A stretch of DNA of 64,000 nucleotides from Motiliproteus sp963974645. GTDB taxonomy: Bacteria; Pseudomonadota; Gammaproteobacteria; Pseudomonadales; Balneatricaceae. The translations under genes and the position numbers were made by a program. Positions 41,709 through 52,021 of the stretch are shown in pieces. The stretch is from positions 20,875 to 84,874 of the forward strand of contig CAXBEA010000002.1 of NCBI GenBank assembly GCA_963974645.1, read 5' to 3'. The notes under the pieces were generated by a model. It did not search any database, had not been told where the DNA came from, and worked only from the letters and a program-made list of their open reading frames with translations. Each line of letters begins with the position of its first letter. Positions within the stretch are counted from its first letter, which is position 1.

Positions 41709-43547
41709 TTAAATACCGTTCAAATGCACCACAAAGGACTCAGGGTCAGGCACCCCGACCAGCATCTTGGCTGACTGCAGCGTTCCAGCCCGATCGTAGA
41801 ACACTAACGCGGGTGGCCCGATGATACCGTACCGCTGATAAAGCGCCTTTGCAGCCGCATCATTAGCCGTAACATCGACCTTTATAGTTACGAATCCTCG
41901 CAGTTTATTGATCACCGCCGTATCGGCAAAGGTATAGAATTCCAACTCCTTACAGGACACACACCAGTCAGCATAAAAGTCCAGCATCACCGGGCTCTGG
42001 CGAAGCTTCGCCTGCTCCAGTAACGGATCCAACTGTTCGATGGAAGTAACCTTAGTGAAAGTTACCGACTCAGGGGTGGAAGCTACCGCTCTTCCTCCTA
42101 GCCCCTGTAAAGGCTGCAACAAAGACCCCTGACCACTCGCAGCACCGATCAACAACATCACCGAGTAAATCAACAGCAACAGCCCCAGCGCCTTGCCCAA
42201 CCGCACAGCAGCTCCTGCGCCTTGCTCGAACCGATCAAGGGCGTGCAAAAACACAGCACAACCCAGTAACACAACGGCTAGCAGAATCTGAGTTACGACC
42301 GCCGGAACAATTCTATCCAGCATCCAGACTGCCAATAGCAGCAATGCGACCCCAAACACCTGCTTGACTACATTCATCCAGGCGCCCGCTTTGGGTAATA
42401 ACTTACCCGCAGAGCAGCCGATCAAGATGAGCGGAGAACCCATTCCCATACTCAGCGTAAACAGCGCCAAGCCTCCCAGCACAGGATCACCTGTCTGACC
42501 GATATACACCAACGCTCCGGCCAAGGGAGCCGCCACACAGGGGCCTACAATGAGCGCAGACAGAAAGCCCATGATGGCGACACCGAGCAGATGACCACCC
42601 TGTTGGCTCCGGCTAACCCGATTCAGCGCATTCTGGAATGAAGCAGGAACCTGCAGCTGGTAAAACCCAAACATCGACAGCGACAGCACCACAAATAAGC
42701 CGCTAAATATCGAGATAATCCAGGGGTTTTGAAAGCTGGCTTGAAGATTCTCACCAAACAGCCCAGCCAACACGCCAATCAGGGTATAGGTCAGACTCAT
42801 CGACAGCACGTAAACCAGAGAAAGGACGAAAGCCTTCCGGGTTGTGACCTGCTCACCCTGCCCGGCAATCACTCCCGCCAAAATAGGTATCATCGGAAAC
42901 ACACAGGGGGTCAAGGATAATGCTAGCCCTGCTAGAAAAAACAGTCCGAGGGTGAGCCAAAGATTACCGCTGGACAGCTGATCTATAAATTGTTTAGGGT
43001 CTGTCAGTGAGAGTTCGAAATCGGCTGGCTGCGCAGTCTCCACCAAACCCGGCAACCCAGCAGCCAGCAACGGCACCTGCGTCAACGGCTCTGATTTTTC
43101 AACCGGAGGGTAACAGATACCGCCCTCCCAGCAACCTTGGTACTCAATCCCCAGCAGACCGTCTACGCCAGTCTGCGCTGTTGATTGCAACCTAACGAAC
43201 AGCTCAACCTCGTGGTAATAGACTTCCACGTCACCAAACAACGGATCTTTCTTTTGAACCGACGTAGGGTAGCGAACCTCAACAACCTCTATGCTTTCAG
43301 TGGGTTTGAGCTTGATCTTGTCGCGGTATAGGTAGTAATCCTCTTCGATCAACCAATGTAGACGGTAAACCCCCTCACCGAGCGAACGAACACTCAGCTG
43401 ATAGGCCTGATCGACCGGTAGCGGGCCATCATTACTAGAAATCAACTTATCGAAAACAGAGGCCTGGGCAGGCCCCGTCAGCGACAGTAGCAGCCAGGCG
43501 CTAAACAACCACAGCGACAAACGAATACGATTAAAAAAAGCAGCCAT
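41709..43547 (-). CDS. dsbD: Thiol:disulfide interchange protein DsbD
   Basis: A 612-residue membrane protein with three parts. A signal peptide and periplasmic alpha domain contain GGICYPPVEK with its redox Cys. An eight-helix beta domain carries Cys in LTPCVFPMIPILAG and VGPCVAAPLAG. The C-terminal thioredoxin-like gamma domain has DWCVSCKELE. It moves electrons from cytoplasmic thioredoxin to periplasmic DsbC and CcmG. All expected cysteines appear present. Confidence 0.95.
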   Translation of the reverse strand: MAAFFNRIRLSLWLFSAWLLLSLTGPAQASVFDKLISSNDGPLPVDQAYQLSVRSLGEGVYRLHWLIEEDYYLYRDKIKLKPTESIEVVEVRYPTSVQKKDPLFGDVEVYYHEVELFVRLQSTAQTGVDGLLGIEYQGCWEGGICYPPVEKSEPLTQVPLLAAGLPGLVETAQPADFELSLTDPKQFIDQLSSGNLWLTLGLFFLAGLALSLTPCVFPMIPILAGVIAGQGEQVTTRKAFVLSLVYVLSMSLTYTLIGVLAGLFGENLQASFQNPWIISIFSGLFVVLSLSMFGFYQLQVPASFQNALNRVSRSQQGGHLLGVAIMGFLSALIVGPCVAAPLAGALVYIGQTGDPVLGGLALFTLSMGMGSPLILIGCSAGKLLPKAGAWMNVVKQVFGVALLLLAVWMLDRIVPAVVTQILLAVVLLGCAVFLHALDRFEQGAGAAVRLGKALGLLLLIYSVMLLIGAASGQGSLLQPLQGLGGRAVASTPESVTFTKVTSIEQLDPLLEQAKLRQSPVMLDFYADWCVSCKELEFYTFADTAVINKLRGFVTIKVDVTANDAAAKALYQRYGIIGPPALVFYDRAGTLQSAKMLVGVPDPESFVVHLNGI

Positions 43548-43633
43548 CAGCTAAGTGTTCCCATGCACAGACAAAAGACAGGTATGAATCAGGTTGACCG
43601 ACTAGTCAGCCAGGAAGTTCAACCTACAGACAC

Positions 43634-44212
43634 TTAGAACCAGTCATTGTTACGCTGCCGACGCTTGGGCAAGTGAGGAACAATCAAACCGATAATCAAA
43701 CCACCGAACACCAGCGCACCACCGCGCAGGAACCACCCCATTAGATGCGTTTCATCCATTGCGCCAATCTCCAGCTTTAGCCGCTCAACTTCATTCTGAA
43801 GCTGGGAAACCTCCGCTGTATACTGCGCCTGCTGGTTATTGGAGTTGTTTAAATCAGACTCTAGCCCAGCCACCGCCTCGCTCTGCTCAGTATTTAGCTG
43901 ACGACTCCTGGCCAACTCTTTCTCAAGCTCCGGTAACCGCGAAGCAAGGCTTCGGCCCTTGTCGACGTATTTACCCTGAACCCAGCCCTCGGTACCTTTT
44001 GCCAAGCGTACTTTGACATACCCAGAAGCCGCATCCTTTGCCAGCAGATCGAGCATAGTCCCACTGGGCAGGTTACCGATGATCCTATATTGATTACTCG
44101 GACCGCTGTGCATGAAAACGGAAACCTCATCGCTGATATGGTACTCAGCACTATTGGCCACAGCAGACACAAATAAAACAAACAGAAACAAAATGTTACG
44201 CATTTTAAACAT
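43634..44212 (-). CDS. TIGR04211-type SH3-domain protein
   Basis: A 192-residue envelope protein with a signal peptide, one bacterial SH3 domain (about 22-88, VFMHSGPSNQYRIIGNLPSGT), a coiled coil (about 92-150, rich in Glu, Gln, Leu and Asn) and a C-terminal membrane helix (GWFLRGGALVFGGLIIGLIV) ending in a basic tail. This order matches the YgiM/TIGR04211 family. It probably binds the cell wall while anchored in the inner membrane. Confidence 0.9.
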   Translation of the reverse strand: MFKMRNILFLFVLFVSAVANSAEYHISDEVSVFMHSGPSNQYRIIGNLPSGTMLDLLAKDAASGYVKVRLAKGTEGWVQGKYVDKGRSLASRLPELEKELARSRQLNTEQSEAVAGLESDLNNSNNQQAQYTAEVSQLQNEVERLKLEIGAMDETHLMGWFLRGGALVFGGLIIGLIVPHLPKRRQRNNDWF

Positions 44213-44340
44213 TCCCTAATACAAACAAGTACGAGTCACAAAAGGAGCTGATTATAACAGCCTCCTCGGCTCGGGTTAAACCGCTAATATTGCCCGTGAT
44301 GCTGTTATCATATGCGCTGATCTTCAGCCTGGATACGAGA

Positions 44341-47175
44341 ATGACAGCCCTGTTTTCCATCACGCCCTTACAGCAGGCTTTGTTAAAACAGCAAACCATC
44401 TTGACCCCCAATCGCCGCTTGAGTCGACACCTGCTCGACAGCCATGCTTTCAGTCAGCGCCAACAAAGGGTAAAGGTATGGAGCACCCCGGCAGTCTTTT
44501 CACTCGAAAGCTGGGTAAAACAGTGTTGGCAACAGCTTCAAGACAGCAACCACCCCCTAGGATTCTCGTTGCTTCTCGACCCTCGCCAGGAGCTACTGCT
44601 CTGGAAGCGGACCCTGGAGCAAGATCCTGCCACGCAAGACTGGCTTCAACCTGCAGGGGCGGCCCGCCACGCCCAGCAAGCACTGAAAACCTTACAACTC
44701 TGGCGTCAGCTCCCAGGATCGGAGCAGTTACAGCCCTTTATTGATGAGGATTTTGTTTTTAGCCGCTGGCACCAAAGTTTCCGGGCGCACTGCCAGCCGT
44801 TGCATGCGATCAGCTTCTGCGATGCGATCGAACGCTTAATCGAAGCTTTCCAACAGGGTGTCTTAACCAGGCAGTCCTGCGTATGGCTGGTTGAATTTCA
44901 GGATATACCGCCTCTGTATCAAGCACTCTTAGAGGCAGCATTTGAGCAACAACAGCCATTGCAGAGCCAGCATCCATCAGGGAACTGCCAACGCCTAGGC
45001 TGCGAAACAGTAGAGCAAGAGATACAGCTTGCAGCCCAATGGACACGACAAATTCTGCAGCACCAACCCGGTGCATCCATTGCTATCGTCGATCCACAGC
45101 TAAGCGCTAGGCGCGCACTACACGAGCGTACATTCAGGCAACTGCTCGAACCCAACAGATTATTTGCTGACGCTGCGGTGGACGCCCCGCTGTTCAACAT
45201 GTCGATAGGCACGCCGTTAGCGGACTGCCCGATCATCGACGCTGCGTTTTTATTATTAGGGCTGACGACACGCCCACTCTTGCTAGATCAACTAGCTGGG
45301 TTGCTTTACAGCCCATTTTTAAGCGGTACTGCGCAGGAGATGGAGAACAGGATAGCGCTAGAACTGCGACTACGTCGACTTGGTATGGCGGAGCTTCCCC
45401 TATCCCAGGTACAACAACAGCTGGTACTGATGAATAGCCGCCAGGTGGCAAACCAGACTGAAGATTCACCCCAAGAGCCGCAACCCTGCTGTCCCCGCCT
45501 GGAAACCGCGCTGCACCTGTTAGAAAAGGTTAAGCGCCAACCCAAGCGTTCGCTCAATGCCTGGGGACCACGAATAGTCAGCACCCTGACGCAGCTGGGC
45601 TGGCCAGGCGAGCGCCAGCCGAGCAGCCTGGAATATCAGCAGATCAAGCTCTGGTACAAACTACTGGCAGAACTGACCCGCTTCGATAGCCTACTGCCCG
45701 AGATGAGCTTTAGTGACGCGCTAAACCTGCTGCGTACAGAGAGTCAAAGTACTGTTTTTCAGCCACAGACACCCGATTCAGCGGTTCAGATTTTAGGGCC
45801 TTTGGAAGCGGCCGGGCTCCGCTTCAGCCATTTGTGGGTCATGGGGCTCAATGATGAAAGCTGGCCCAATCCACCCGATCTCAACCCCTTGCTGCCCGCG
45901 GCCTACCAGCAAAAAATGCAGATGCCGCACGCATCTGCAGAACGGGAACTGCATTTCGCCCGACAACTGACCCAACTGTTTGCAACCAGCGCTGAACAGG
46001 TCGTTTTCAGCCACCCAGTCCGGCTGGAGGATCAGGCTTTGCGGCCCAGTGCATTGATCACCCAGTTCCCCGAGGCAACCCTGAGCCAGCTAAAGCTCAG
46101 TCCCCAGCGCTGGTTTTCTGAACTGGAGCAATCACCCCCTCCGGCAACCCTGCAAGCGGATGCGCCGATGGAGCGCATCGATACGTCCAATGCGCCTTCC
46201 ATCACTGCAGCCGAACGGGATCAGTTGCGTGGCGGCAGTGCTATCTTGACCAATCAGGCACTCTGCCCTTTCAGTGCGTTCGCCATCCACCGACTTGGTG
46301 CCAAGCCCCTTGAGCGCCCACAAACCGGACTGAGCGCAGCAGATAGAGGCAACCTGCTGCACGCAGCTTTAGAGCAGATCTGGCAACAGCTGCAGTCGCA
46401 GCAAAGACTGTTGACGATCGATCCCGAGGATCTGCAACAGCTCCTTAACGAGGCTATCAAGCAGGCTATCGCCCCCTTTCAAAAACGAACCCCCGTTTGG
46501 ATGGCAGAACGTTTCTGGACCCTCGAACAGCAACGTTTAACAGCGCTGATCGAGCGCTGGTTAGCACTGGAACGGGAGCGCCCCGAGTTTCGAGTCATCG
46601 CTATCGAGAAGGCACTCAACACCGAGCTACTTGGGATGCCGTTGCGGCTCAGGATCGATCGCATCGACCGTCTCAACGATGGCAGCGAACTGCTGATCGA
46701 TTATAAATCCGGTACCCCCAATATCGCTGACTGGTTCGGAGAACGGCCACGCCAGCCACAGCTGCCGCTGTACCAACTAACCACCCGCAATCCTGTCTCC
46801 GCGCTCGCTTTCGGCCAGGTCAACGCCAGCGAAGTCGCCTTTAAGGGGATCAGCCGTGACCAATCTCCGCTGCCTGGAATTAGCCCCTTAAATCAACTAA
46901 GAAATCCTCCCTGCGCCGACTGGGGGCAGATGACCCAGCTGTGGAAACAAACCTTGGAGCAGCTGATGGGCGATTTTATCGACGGTCGGGTCAGCGTATC
47001 CCCGCTCGATCTCAATGTTTACCAGTATTCAGAACTGCAACCGCTAAACCGCTACTACGAGCAGGAGCGATTGGGCCAGACAGCCAATCAAACCCAGAAA
47101 CCCGACGCTCAGCCCAGCCCTCAGCCCAGCAGCCCTGCGCTAGATCCCACCCCCAACCCTGGCAACGGAGCCTGA
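44341..47175 (+). CDS. AddB-like PD-(D/E)XK nuclease, probable DNA repair protein
   Basis: A 944-residue protein with an inactivated helicase-like core (ILTPNRRLSRHL at the start, VQILGPLEAAGLRFSHLWVMGLNDESWP later) and a C-terminal PD-(D/E)XK nuclease, with LRIDRIDRLNDGSELLIDYK as the catalytic Asp and DYK. It matches the gammaproteobacterial 'probable DNA repair protein' relatives of AddB. The cysteines that hold the AddB iron-sulfur cluster are not visible. It lies 2 bases before its helicase partner. ATG 44341 is preferred over an upstream TTG. Confidence 0.88.
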   Translation: MTALFSITPLQQALLKQQTILTPNRRLSRHLLDSHAFSQRQQRVKVWSTPAVFSLESWVKQCWQQLQDSNHPLGFSLLLDPRQELLLWKRTLEQDPATQDWLQPAGAARHAQQALKTLQLWRQLPGSEQLQPFIDEDFVFSRWHQSFRAHCQPLHAISFCDAIERLIEAFQQGVLTRQSCVWLVEFQDIPPLYQALLEAAFEQQQPLQSQHPSGNCQRLGCETVEQEIQLAAQWTRQILQHQPGASIAIVDPQLSARRALHERTFRQLLEPNRLFADAAVDAPLFNMSIGTPLADCPIIDAAFLLLGLTTRPLLLDQLAGLLYSPFLSGTAQEMENRIALELRLRRLGMAELPLSQVQQQLVLMNSRQVANQTEDSPQEPQPCCPRLETALHLLEKVKRQPKRSLNAWGPRIVSTLTQLGWPGERQPSSLEYQQIKLWYKLLAELTRFDSLLPEMSFSDALNLLRTESQSTVFQPQTPDSAVQILGPLEAAGLRFSHLWVMGLNDESWPNPPDLNPLLPAAYQQKMQMPHASAERELHFARQLTQLFATSAEQVVFSHPVRLEDQALRPSALITQFPEATLSQLKLSPQRWFSELEQSPPPATLQADAPMERIDTSNAPSITAAERDQLRGGSAILTNQALCPFSAFAIHRLGAKPLERPQTGLSAADRGNLLHAALEQIWQQLQSQQRLLTIDPEDLQQLLNEAIKQAIAPFQKRTPVWMAERFWTLEQQRLTALIERWLALERERPEFRVIAIEKALNTELLGMPLRLRIDRIDRLNDGSELLIDYKSGTPNIADWFGERPRQPQLPLYQLTTRNPVSALAFGQVNASEVAFKGISRDQSPLPGISPLNQLRNPPCADWGQMTQLWKQTLEQLMGDFIDGRVSVSPLDLNVYQYSELQPLNRYYEQERLGQTANQTQKPDAQPSPQPSSPALDPTPNPGNGA

Positions 47176-47177
47176 CC

Positions 47178-50100
47178 ATGGCCGATCCGATCGATCTTGG
47201 TAACCGCCAACTGGCGCTCGATCCCCTGTCCTCATTCAGCGTTCGCGCGCCGGCAGGCTCAGGAAAAACAGAACTGTTAACCCAGCGGATACTAAAGCTG
47301 TTGGCACGGGTGCAGCGCCCCGAAGAGGTGCTGAGCATTACCTTTACCCGCAAGGCTGCGGCTGAGATGCGTGATCGCCTGCTCAAGGCACTGCGTTTAG
47401 CAGAAAATGATCAACCGCCTGAATCCGACTATCAACGCCAAACCTGGTCACTGGCACGCGCCGTGCTAGCAAACGATGCGCGCCTGGATTGGAACCTACG
47501 CCAAAACCCGGCCCGACTGCAGATCAAGACGATCGACTCTCTCTGTGCCAGCCTGACCAAGCAGCTACCCATGCAGGCAGAGTTTGGCCAGCAGCCCGAT
47601 ATCGCTCCTGACGCCACAGCGCTTTACCAACAGGCGGTACAGCGATTACTCGAGCAGCTTGAAAGCAATGCGCTGCTGGCCGAGCCACTGGGCCGGTTGC
47701 TGCTGCACCTGGATAACGATATAGCGCGCGCCGAGGCGTTATTGATATCCATGCTGGCTCGGCGTGACCAATGGCTGCCGCTGATCGGTAGCGGAGAACA
47801 GCTTCGCCAAGCCAGGCCTATTCTGGAATCTGCGCTGGCCCAACTGGTAATCGATGAGTTATCGGCTCTACAGCAGCGGCTACAGCCCTTCGCTAGTAGC
47901 CTTGCTGCACTGGCGGACTATGCCGCACAAAACCTGCATCAGGATCAGCGTGAGTCCAGGGTGCGCGACTGCCTCGGTCTGAGCGAACTCCCTGCAGCAG
48001 CGCCTGCACAGCTAAGCCAATGGCAAGCACTGGCCGAACTGCTGCTCACCAAAGAGGGGAACTGGCGGCGCAGCGTCACCGTCGCCAACGGTTTCCCGGC
48101 AGGAAAGAGCAGCGCAGAAAAAACCCAGATGAAAGCTCGAAAAGAAGCATTGTTTGAGCTGATCAGCTTACTCAACCAGCTGCCAGGGATACTACCGCGG
48201 CTACAGCGGCTAAAGCTGCTGCCAACGGCTGAGTATCAGGATAACCAATGGCAGATCTTGGATGCCCTGACCCAGGTGCTGCCCAACCTGGTCGCCCAGC
48301 TATGGTTGTGCTTCAGCGAGCAGAACCAGGTGGACTACGCCCAGATCACAGCCTCGGCACTTCAATCACTTGGCAGTGAAGAGCAGCCTACCGATCTGAC
48401 ATTGATGCTCGACTATCGAATCAGCCATATCCTGGTCGATGAGTTTCAGGACACCGCCTCCCCGCAGATTGAACTGTTAAAAAAGCTCACCTACGGCTGG
48501 CAGAACGGTGACGGTCGAAGCCTATTTATTGTCGGCGACGGGATGCAGTCCTGCTATGGCTTCCGAGACGCCAACGTGGGGCTATTTTTGGAAGCGCGAC
48601 GTCAGGGTATCGGTGACATCCACCTTCGCCAAGCGGATCTATCGGTCAACTTTCGCTCGCAGCAACAGCTCGTTGCTTGGGTAAACCGGGTCTTCAAAGA
48701 GGCCTTCCCCGCCGAGGATGATATCTCTCGTGGGGCGGTCAGTTACTCCGATTCCGTCGCGTTCAACCCGCCTTTGCCAGGTAAGGCCGTCAGTCTCCAC
48801 GCCTTGATCGACTACCCCGACAGCCTTAGCAGGGCACAAGCAGAAGCCGGGCGCGTTGTGGAACTGGTCCAACAGACCCGTCATGAAGATCCCGAGGGCA
48901 GTATCGCGATCCTGGTACGCAACCGGCCTCACCTGAGGACGATTCTACCCGCATTGCGACAGGCAGGGCTCAGCTGGCAAGCAACCGATCTTGATCCACT
49001 GGCTACCCGAATGTGGGTGGTCGACCTACTCTCCCTGGCTCGTGCACTGCACAACCCCGCTGACCGGATCGCTTGGCTGGCACTGCTTCGCGCCCCCTGG
49101 TGCGGACTCGATAATGCGGACCTGCTGCTCCTGGCCGGTGGTGACGCCCTGAACTGTTCCATCTGGAGCCGTATCCAGCAGCTGGCCGATCCTGTCCCCA
49201 ATTCCCATTCAGATCCAGACGGGGCAAAACAGCCAGAACAGCCCTCTTTACTCTCAACAACCGGACAACGGCTATTAACACGTTTCTACCGGGTGCTGTC
49301 ACAGGCCTGGGAGCAGCGCCAGCGTCGATCGCTAAGAGACAGCGTCGAGCTCTGCTGGCTGAAACTGGGGGGTGCCGCAAGTCTGGACCCAGCGCAGCGC
49401 CAGGACATAGACAAAACCCTGAGACTGCTGGAGCAGCATGACCAGGGTGGCCGACTGGAAGATTGGCAGGGATTCGAGCGCGCGCTTAAAAAGCTCTATG
49501 CCCAGCCAGCAGCAGATGCCGACTCGAAACTGCAGATCATGACCATCCACAAATCTAAAGGGTTGGAGTTTGATACCGTCATTCTTGCCGGGCTCGACCG
49601 TCGCCCTCCCAGCCCCGATAAGCCTTTACTGCAATGGCAATTGCGTATCGATAACGCGGGCCAACAGGACCTGCTACTCGCGCCACTATCAGCCCGCAGC
49701 GAAACTCCCGAGCCGATCTATCTCTATTTAAGCAACGAAGCGCAAGAAAGAGCCCGCATGGAGTCGATCCGGCTACTCTATGTGGGTGCCACCCGCGCAA
49801 TCAAACGGCTGCACCTGACCGCGAACCTCAACAGCGACAAAGAGGGCGAACTCAAAGCACCGAATAAAGACTCCCTGCTGAGCGGTATCTGGCAGCAGGT
49901 AAAAGATGATTTCGACCTAGAGTACGCTCCCGAGAGTTTGCAGCTGCAAGGTAAGACGTCACATCTGGCGCAGCTAGAACGTATCGCCTGCGATTGGCAG
50001 CCACCGCAACTCCCTGACGAACAGCTGTTGGTTGATAACACCCCCGTCTGGGACGAGCAGGAGGAGGAATCCAATCTTCCCGAACCCGATTGGCAGCAAT

Positions 50101-50627
50101 CGCCCAGACTCGCAGGAACGCTGGCTCACCAAATTTTTAAGCAACTGACCGAAACCGGGCTGAGCGAGATGGATCAGAGCCTGGAAAGCCACCTGCCCAT
50201 CTGGAGAATTCAGCTGCAGCAACTCGGCCTTGGTAACGCAGACTTAGACCAAGCCTTGCAGCGGGTCCAGCGCCTAGTTAGCAATACCCTACAAGACCCT
50301 CGCGGTCGCTGGATACTCGACAGCAATCATCAACAGAGCGCTTGCGAGCTGCCGCTGAGCGTTCATAACGATTTTAAAGCGGCCCATTACGTTATCGATC
50401 GGACCTTCGTGGACGAGCAGGATTCTCGCTGGATTATCGACTACAAAACAGCCGCCTGTCCGGATGGGGAAACATTCGCGCAGTTTATCCAAAATGAATC
50501 CGAACGTTACCGCCGTCAGCTGACCAACTATGCGCAGGCGTTCAGAGCTCTCGAACAACGAACCATCCGAACAGCACTCTATTTTCCAGAGAGCCAGCAC
50601 TTCGAGGAGTTACAACTAAACGTATGA
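47178..50627 (+). CDS. AddA-like UvrD-family helicase-nuclease
   Basis: A 1149-residue superfamily-1 helicase with a C-terminal nuclease. Walker A is APAGSGKTELLTQRIL, motif Ia is LSITFTRKAAAEMRDR, Walker B is HILVDEFQDTASPQ, and IMTIHKSKGLEFDTVILAGL is motif V; the nuclease motif is WIIDYKTAA. It should unwind and resect double-strand breaks with the upstream AddB-like subunit. The ATG at 47178 follows GGAG 8 bases upstream. RecBCD genes are not in the window, so whether this pair replaces or adds to RecBCD is open. Confidence 0.9.
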   Translation: MADPIDLGNRQLALDPLSSFSVRAPAGSGKTELLTQRILKLLARVQRPEEVLSITFTRKAAAEMRDRLLKALRLAENDQPPESDYQRQTWSLARAVLANDARLDWNLRQNPARLQIKTIDSLCASLTKQLPMQAEFGQQPDIAPDATALYQQAVQRLLEQLESNALLAEPLGRLLLHLDNDIARAEALLISMLARRDQWLPLIGSGEQLRQARPILESALAQLVIDELSALQQRLQPFASSLAALADYAAQNLHQDQRESRVRDCLGLSELPAAAPAQLSQWQALAELLLTKEGNWRRSVTVANGFPAGKSSAEKTQMKARKEALFELISLLNQLPGILPRLQRLKLLPTAEYQDNQWQILDALTQVLPNLVAQLWLCFSEQNQVDYAQITASALQSLGSEEQPTDLTLMLDYRISHILVDEFQDTASPQIELLKKLTYGWQNGDGRSLFIVGDGMQSCYGFRDANVGLFLEARRQGIGDIHLRQADLSVNFRSQQQLVAWVNRVFKEAFPAEDDISRGAVSYSDSVAFNPPLPGKAVSLHALIDYPDSLSRAQAEAGRVVELVQQTRHEDPEGSIAILVRNRPHLRTILPALRQAGLSWQATDLDPLATRMWVVDLLSLARALHNPADRIAWLALLRAPWCGLDNADLLLLAGGDALNCSIWSRIQQLADPVPNSHSDPDGAKQPEQPSLLSTTGQRLLTRFYRVLSQAWEQRQRRSLRDSVELCWLKLGGAASLDPAQRQDIDKTLRLLEQHDQGGRLEDWQGFERALKKLYAQPAADADSKLQIMTIHKSKGLEFDTVILAGLDRRPPSPDKPLLQWQLRIDNAGQQDLLLAPLSARSETPEPIYLYLSNEAQERARMESIRLLYVGATRAIKRLHLTANLNSDKEGELKAPNKDSLLSGIWQQVKDDFDLEYAPESLQLQGKTSHLAQLERIACDWQPPQLPDEQLLVDNTPVWDEQEEESNLPEPDWQQSPRLAGTLAHQIFKQLTETGLSEMDQSLESHLPIWRIQLQQLGLGNADLDQALQRVQRLVSNTLQDPRGRWILDSNHQQSACELPLSVHNDFKAAHYVIDRTFVDEQDSRWIIDYKTAACPDGETFAQFIQNESERYRRQLTNYAQAFRALEQRTIRTALYFPESQHFEELQLNV

Positions 50628-50784
50628 GTCGGCTGACTGTATGAGCCGGCTTAATAATGGTGCAATGCAGCCAGATATGTTAAAAACAGCTGCGGCGACA
50701 ACGGTCGCCTGCAAACTGTTATATAACCCGTGGCTGCATCCTCGTAATTTCGACAGACCCGGACCCTGTTAATAGGAACTCGTA

Positions 50785-51861
50785 ATGACCGATTTTCGCG
50801 TTGATGACCTAAACGTCGAATCCCAATCCGTACTGATCACCCCCGAGGAGCTGAAGCAGCGGGTTCCTTTGACCGATGCCGCTCGCCGTTCAGTACTCGA
50901 AGGCCGCGACGTCGTCCGTAATATTCTCGACGGCAAAGATCATCGCCTGTTTGTTGTCGTCGGCCCCTGCTCGATCCACGATCCGGTAGCCGCGCTGGAG
51001 TATGGCCGCAAGCTGAAAAAACTCGCCGATGAGCTGAGCGATACGCTCTATATCGTTATGCGTGTCTATTTCGAAAAGCCCCGCACCACGGTCGGCTGGA
51101 AAGGCTTGATCAACGACCCCTATATGAATGATTCATTCAAAATTGAGGATGGCTTGCGTATCGGCCGCCAACTGCTGGTCGATCTGGCGGATCTGGGCCT
51201 GCCGCTCTCGACAGAAGCCCTGGACCCCATCTCTCCGCAATACATGCAGGACCTTATCTCCTGGTCTGCTATCGGCGCCCGTACCACCGAATCCCAGACC
51301 CACCGCGAGATGGCCAGCGGTCTGTCTAGTGCGGTAGGCTTTAAAAATGGTACCGATGGTGGTCTGACGGTTGCGATCAACGCCCTGCAGTCGGTGAGCC
51401 ATTCGCACAGTTTCCTCGGCATCAACGGCGACGGTCAGGTGTCTGTTATCCAGACTCGCGGCAACCCATACGGTCACGTAGTACTTCGGGGCGGCGGTGG
51501 CAAAACCAATTACGACTCCGTCAGCGTTCAGGTCTGTGAGCAGGCGCTGGAAAAAGCAGGAATCAGTACCAATATCATGGTCGATTGCAGCCACGCCAAC
51601 TCTAGCAAGGATGCATCCCTGCAACCCTTGGTTATGGACAATGTGGCCAACCAGATCCTTGAGGGCAATAAAACCATCGTCGGCCTGATGGTCGAAAGCA
51701 ATCTGGGGTTCGGCAACCAGCCGATACCCAGCGATCTGAGCCAGCTTAAGTATGGCATCTCTGTCACCGACGCTTGCATCGACTGGGACACCACCGACAG
51801 CGCGCTTCGCGAGATGGAGCAAAAGCTCAAGCAGGTGCTTAAGACTCGCCGTCCAGCCTAG
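50785..51861 (+). CDS. 3-deoxy-7-phosphoheptulonate synthase, class I alpha
   Basis: A 358-residue DAHP synthase starting aromatic amino-acid synthesis from phosphoenolpyruvate and erythrose 4-phosphate. It has VVVGPCSIHDP, FEKPRTTVGWKGLINDP and MVDCSHANSSKD. It belongs to the AroF/AroG/AroH group; which amino acid inhibits it cannot be told safely. It stands alone with a terminator 40 bases on. Confidence 0.93.
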   Translation: MTDFRVDDLNVESQSVLITPEELKQRVPLTDAARRSVLEGRDVVRNILDGKDHRLFVVVGPCSIHDPVAALEYGRKLKKLADELSDTLYIVMRVYFEKPRTTVGWKGLINDPYMNDSFKIEDGLRIGRQLLVDLADLGLPLSTEALDPISPQYMQDLISWSAIGARTTESQTHREMASGLSSAVGFKNGTDGGLTVAINALQSVSHSHSFLGINGDGQVSVIQTRGNPYGHVVLRGGGGKTNYDSVSVQVCEQALEKAGISTNIMVDCSHANSSKDASLQPLVMDNVANQILEGNKTIVGLMVESNLGFGNQPIPSDLSQLKYGISVTDACIDWDTTDSALREMEQKLKQVLKTRRPA

Positions 51862-51900
51862 ATAGTTAAGACCCCACCAAAGCCTCGGCAGCGCAGACAC

Positions 51901-51935
51901 AAAAAAGGCTCCCTTTTATAGGAGCCTTTTTTTTA
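51901..51935 (+). terminator. Rho-independent terminator after DAHP synthase
   Basis: AAAAAAGGCTCC-CTTTTATA-GGAGCCTTTTTT is a perfect 12-base stem with an 8-base loop and T run, about 40 bases past the stop. Confidence 0.92.
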
Positions 51936-52021
51936 TTCACCCATTGATAGCAAAATAGATTCAAAGAGGGGTATAAATTCGCGCTAAGACCAGAACCATA
52001 AGATTAACTGAAATCTACAAG

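Noticed and set aside
43591..43625. AGGTTGA...TCAACCT inverted repeat between dsbD and the SH3 gene
   Set aside because: Loop of 21 bases and no T run; too weak to call a terminator.
46941..47177. Upstream extension of the AddA-like frame
   Set aside because: It overlaps the end of the AddB-like gene; the ATG at 47178 with GGAG ahead and the family start match better.
51133..51900. 255-codon minus frame opposite DAHP synthase
   Set aside because: Long, but a shadow of a strongly conserved gene; no ribosome site or family resemblance.
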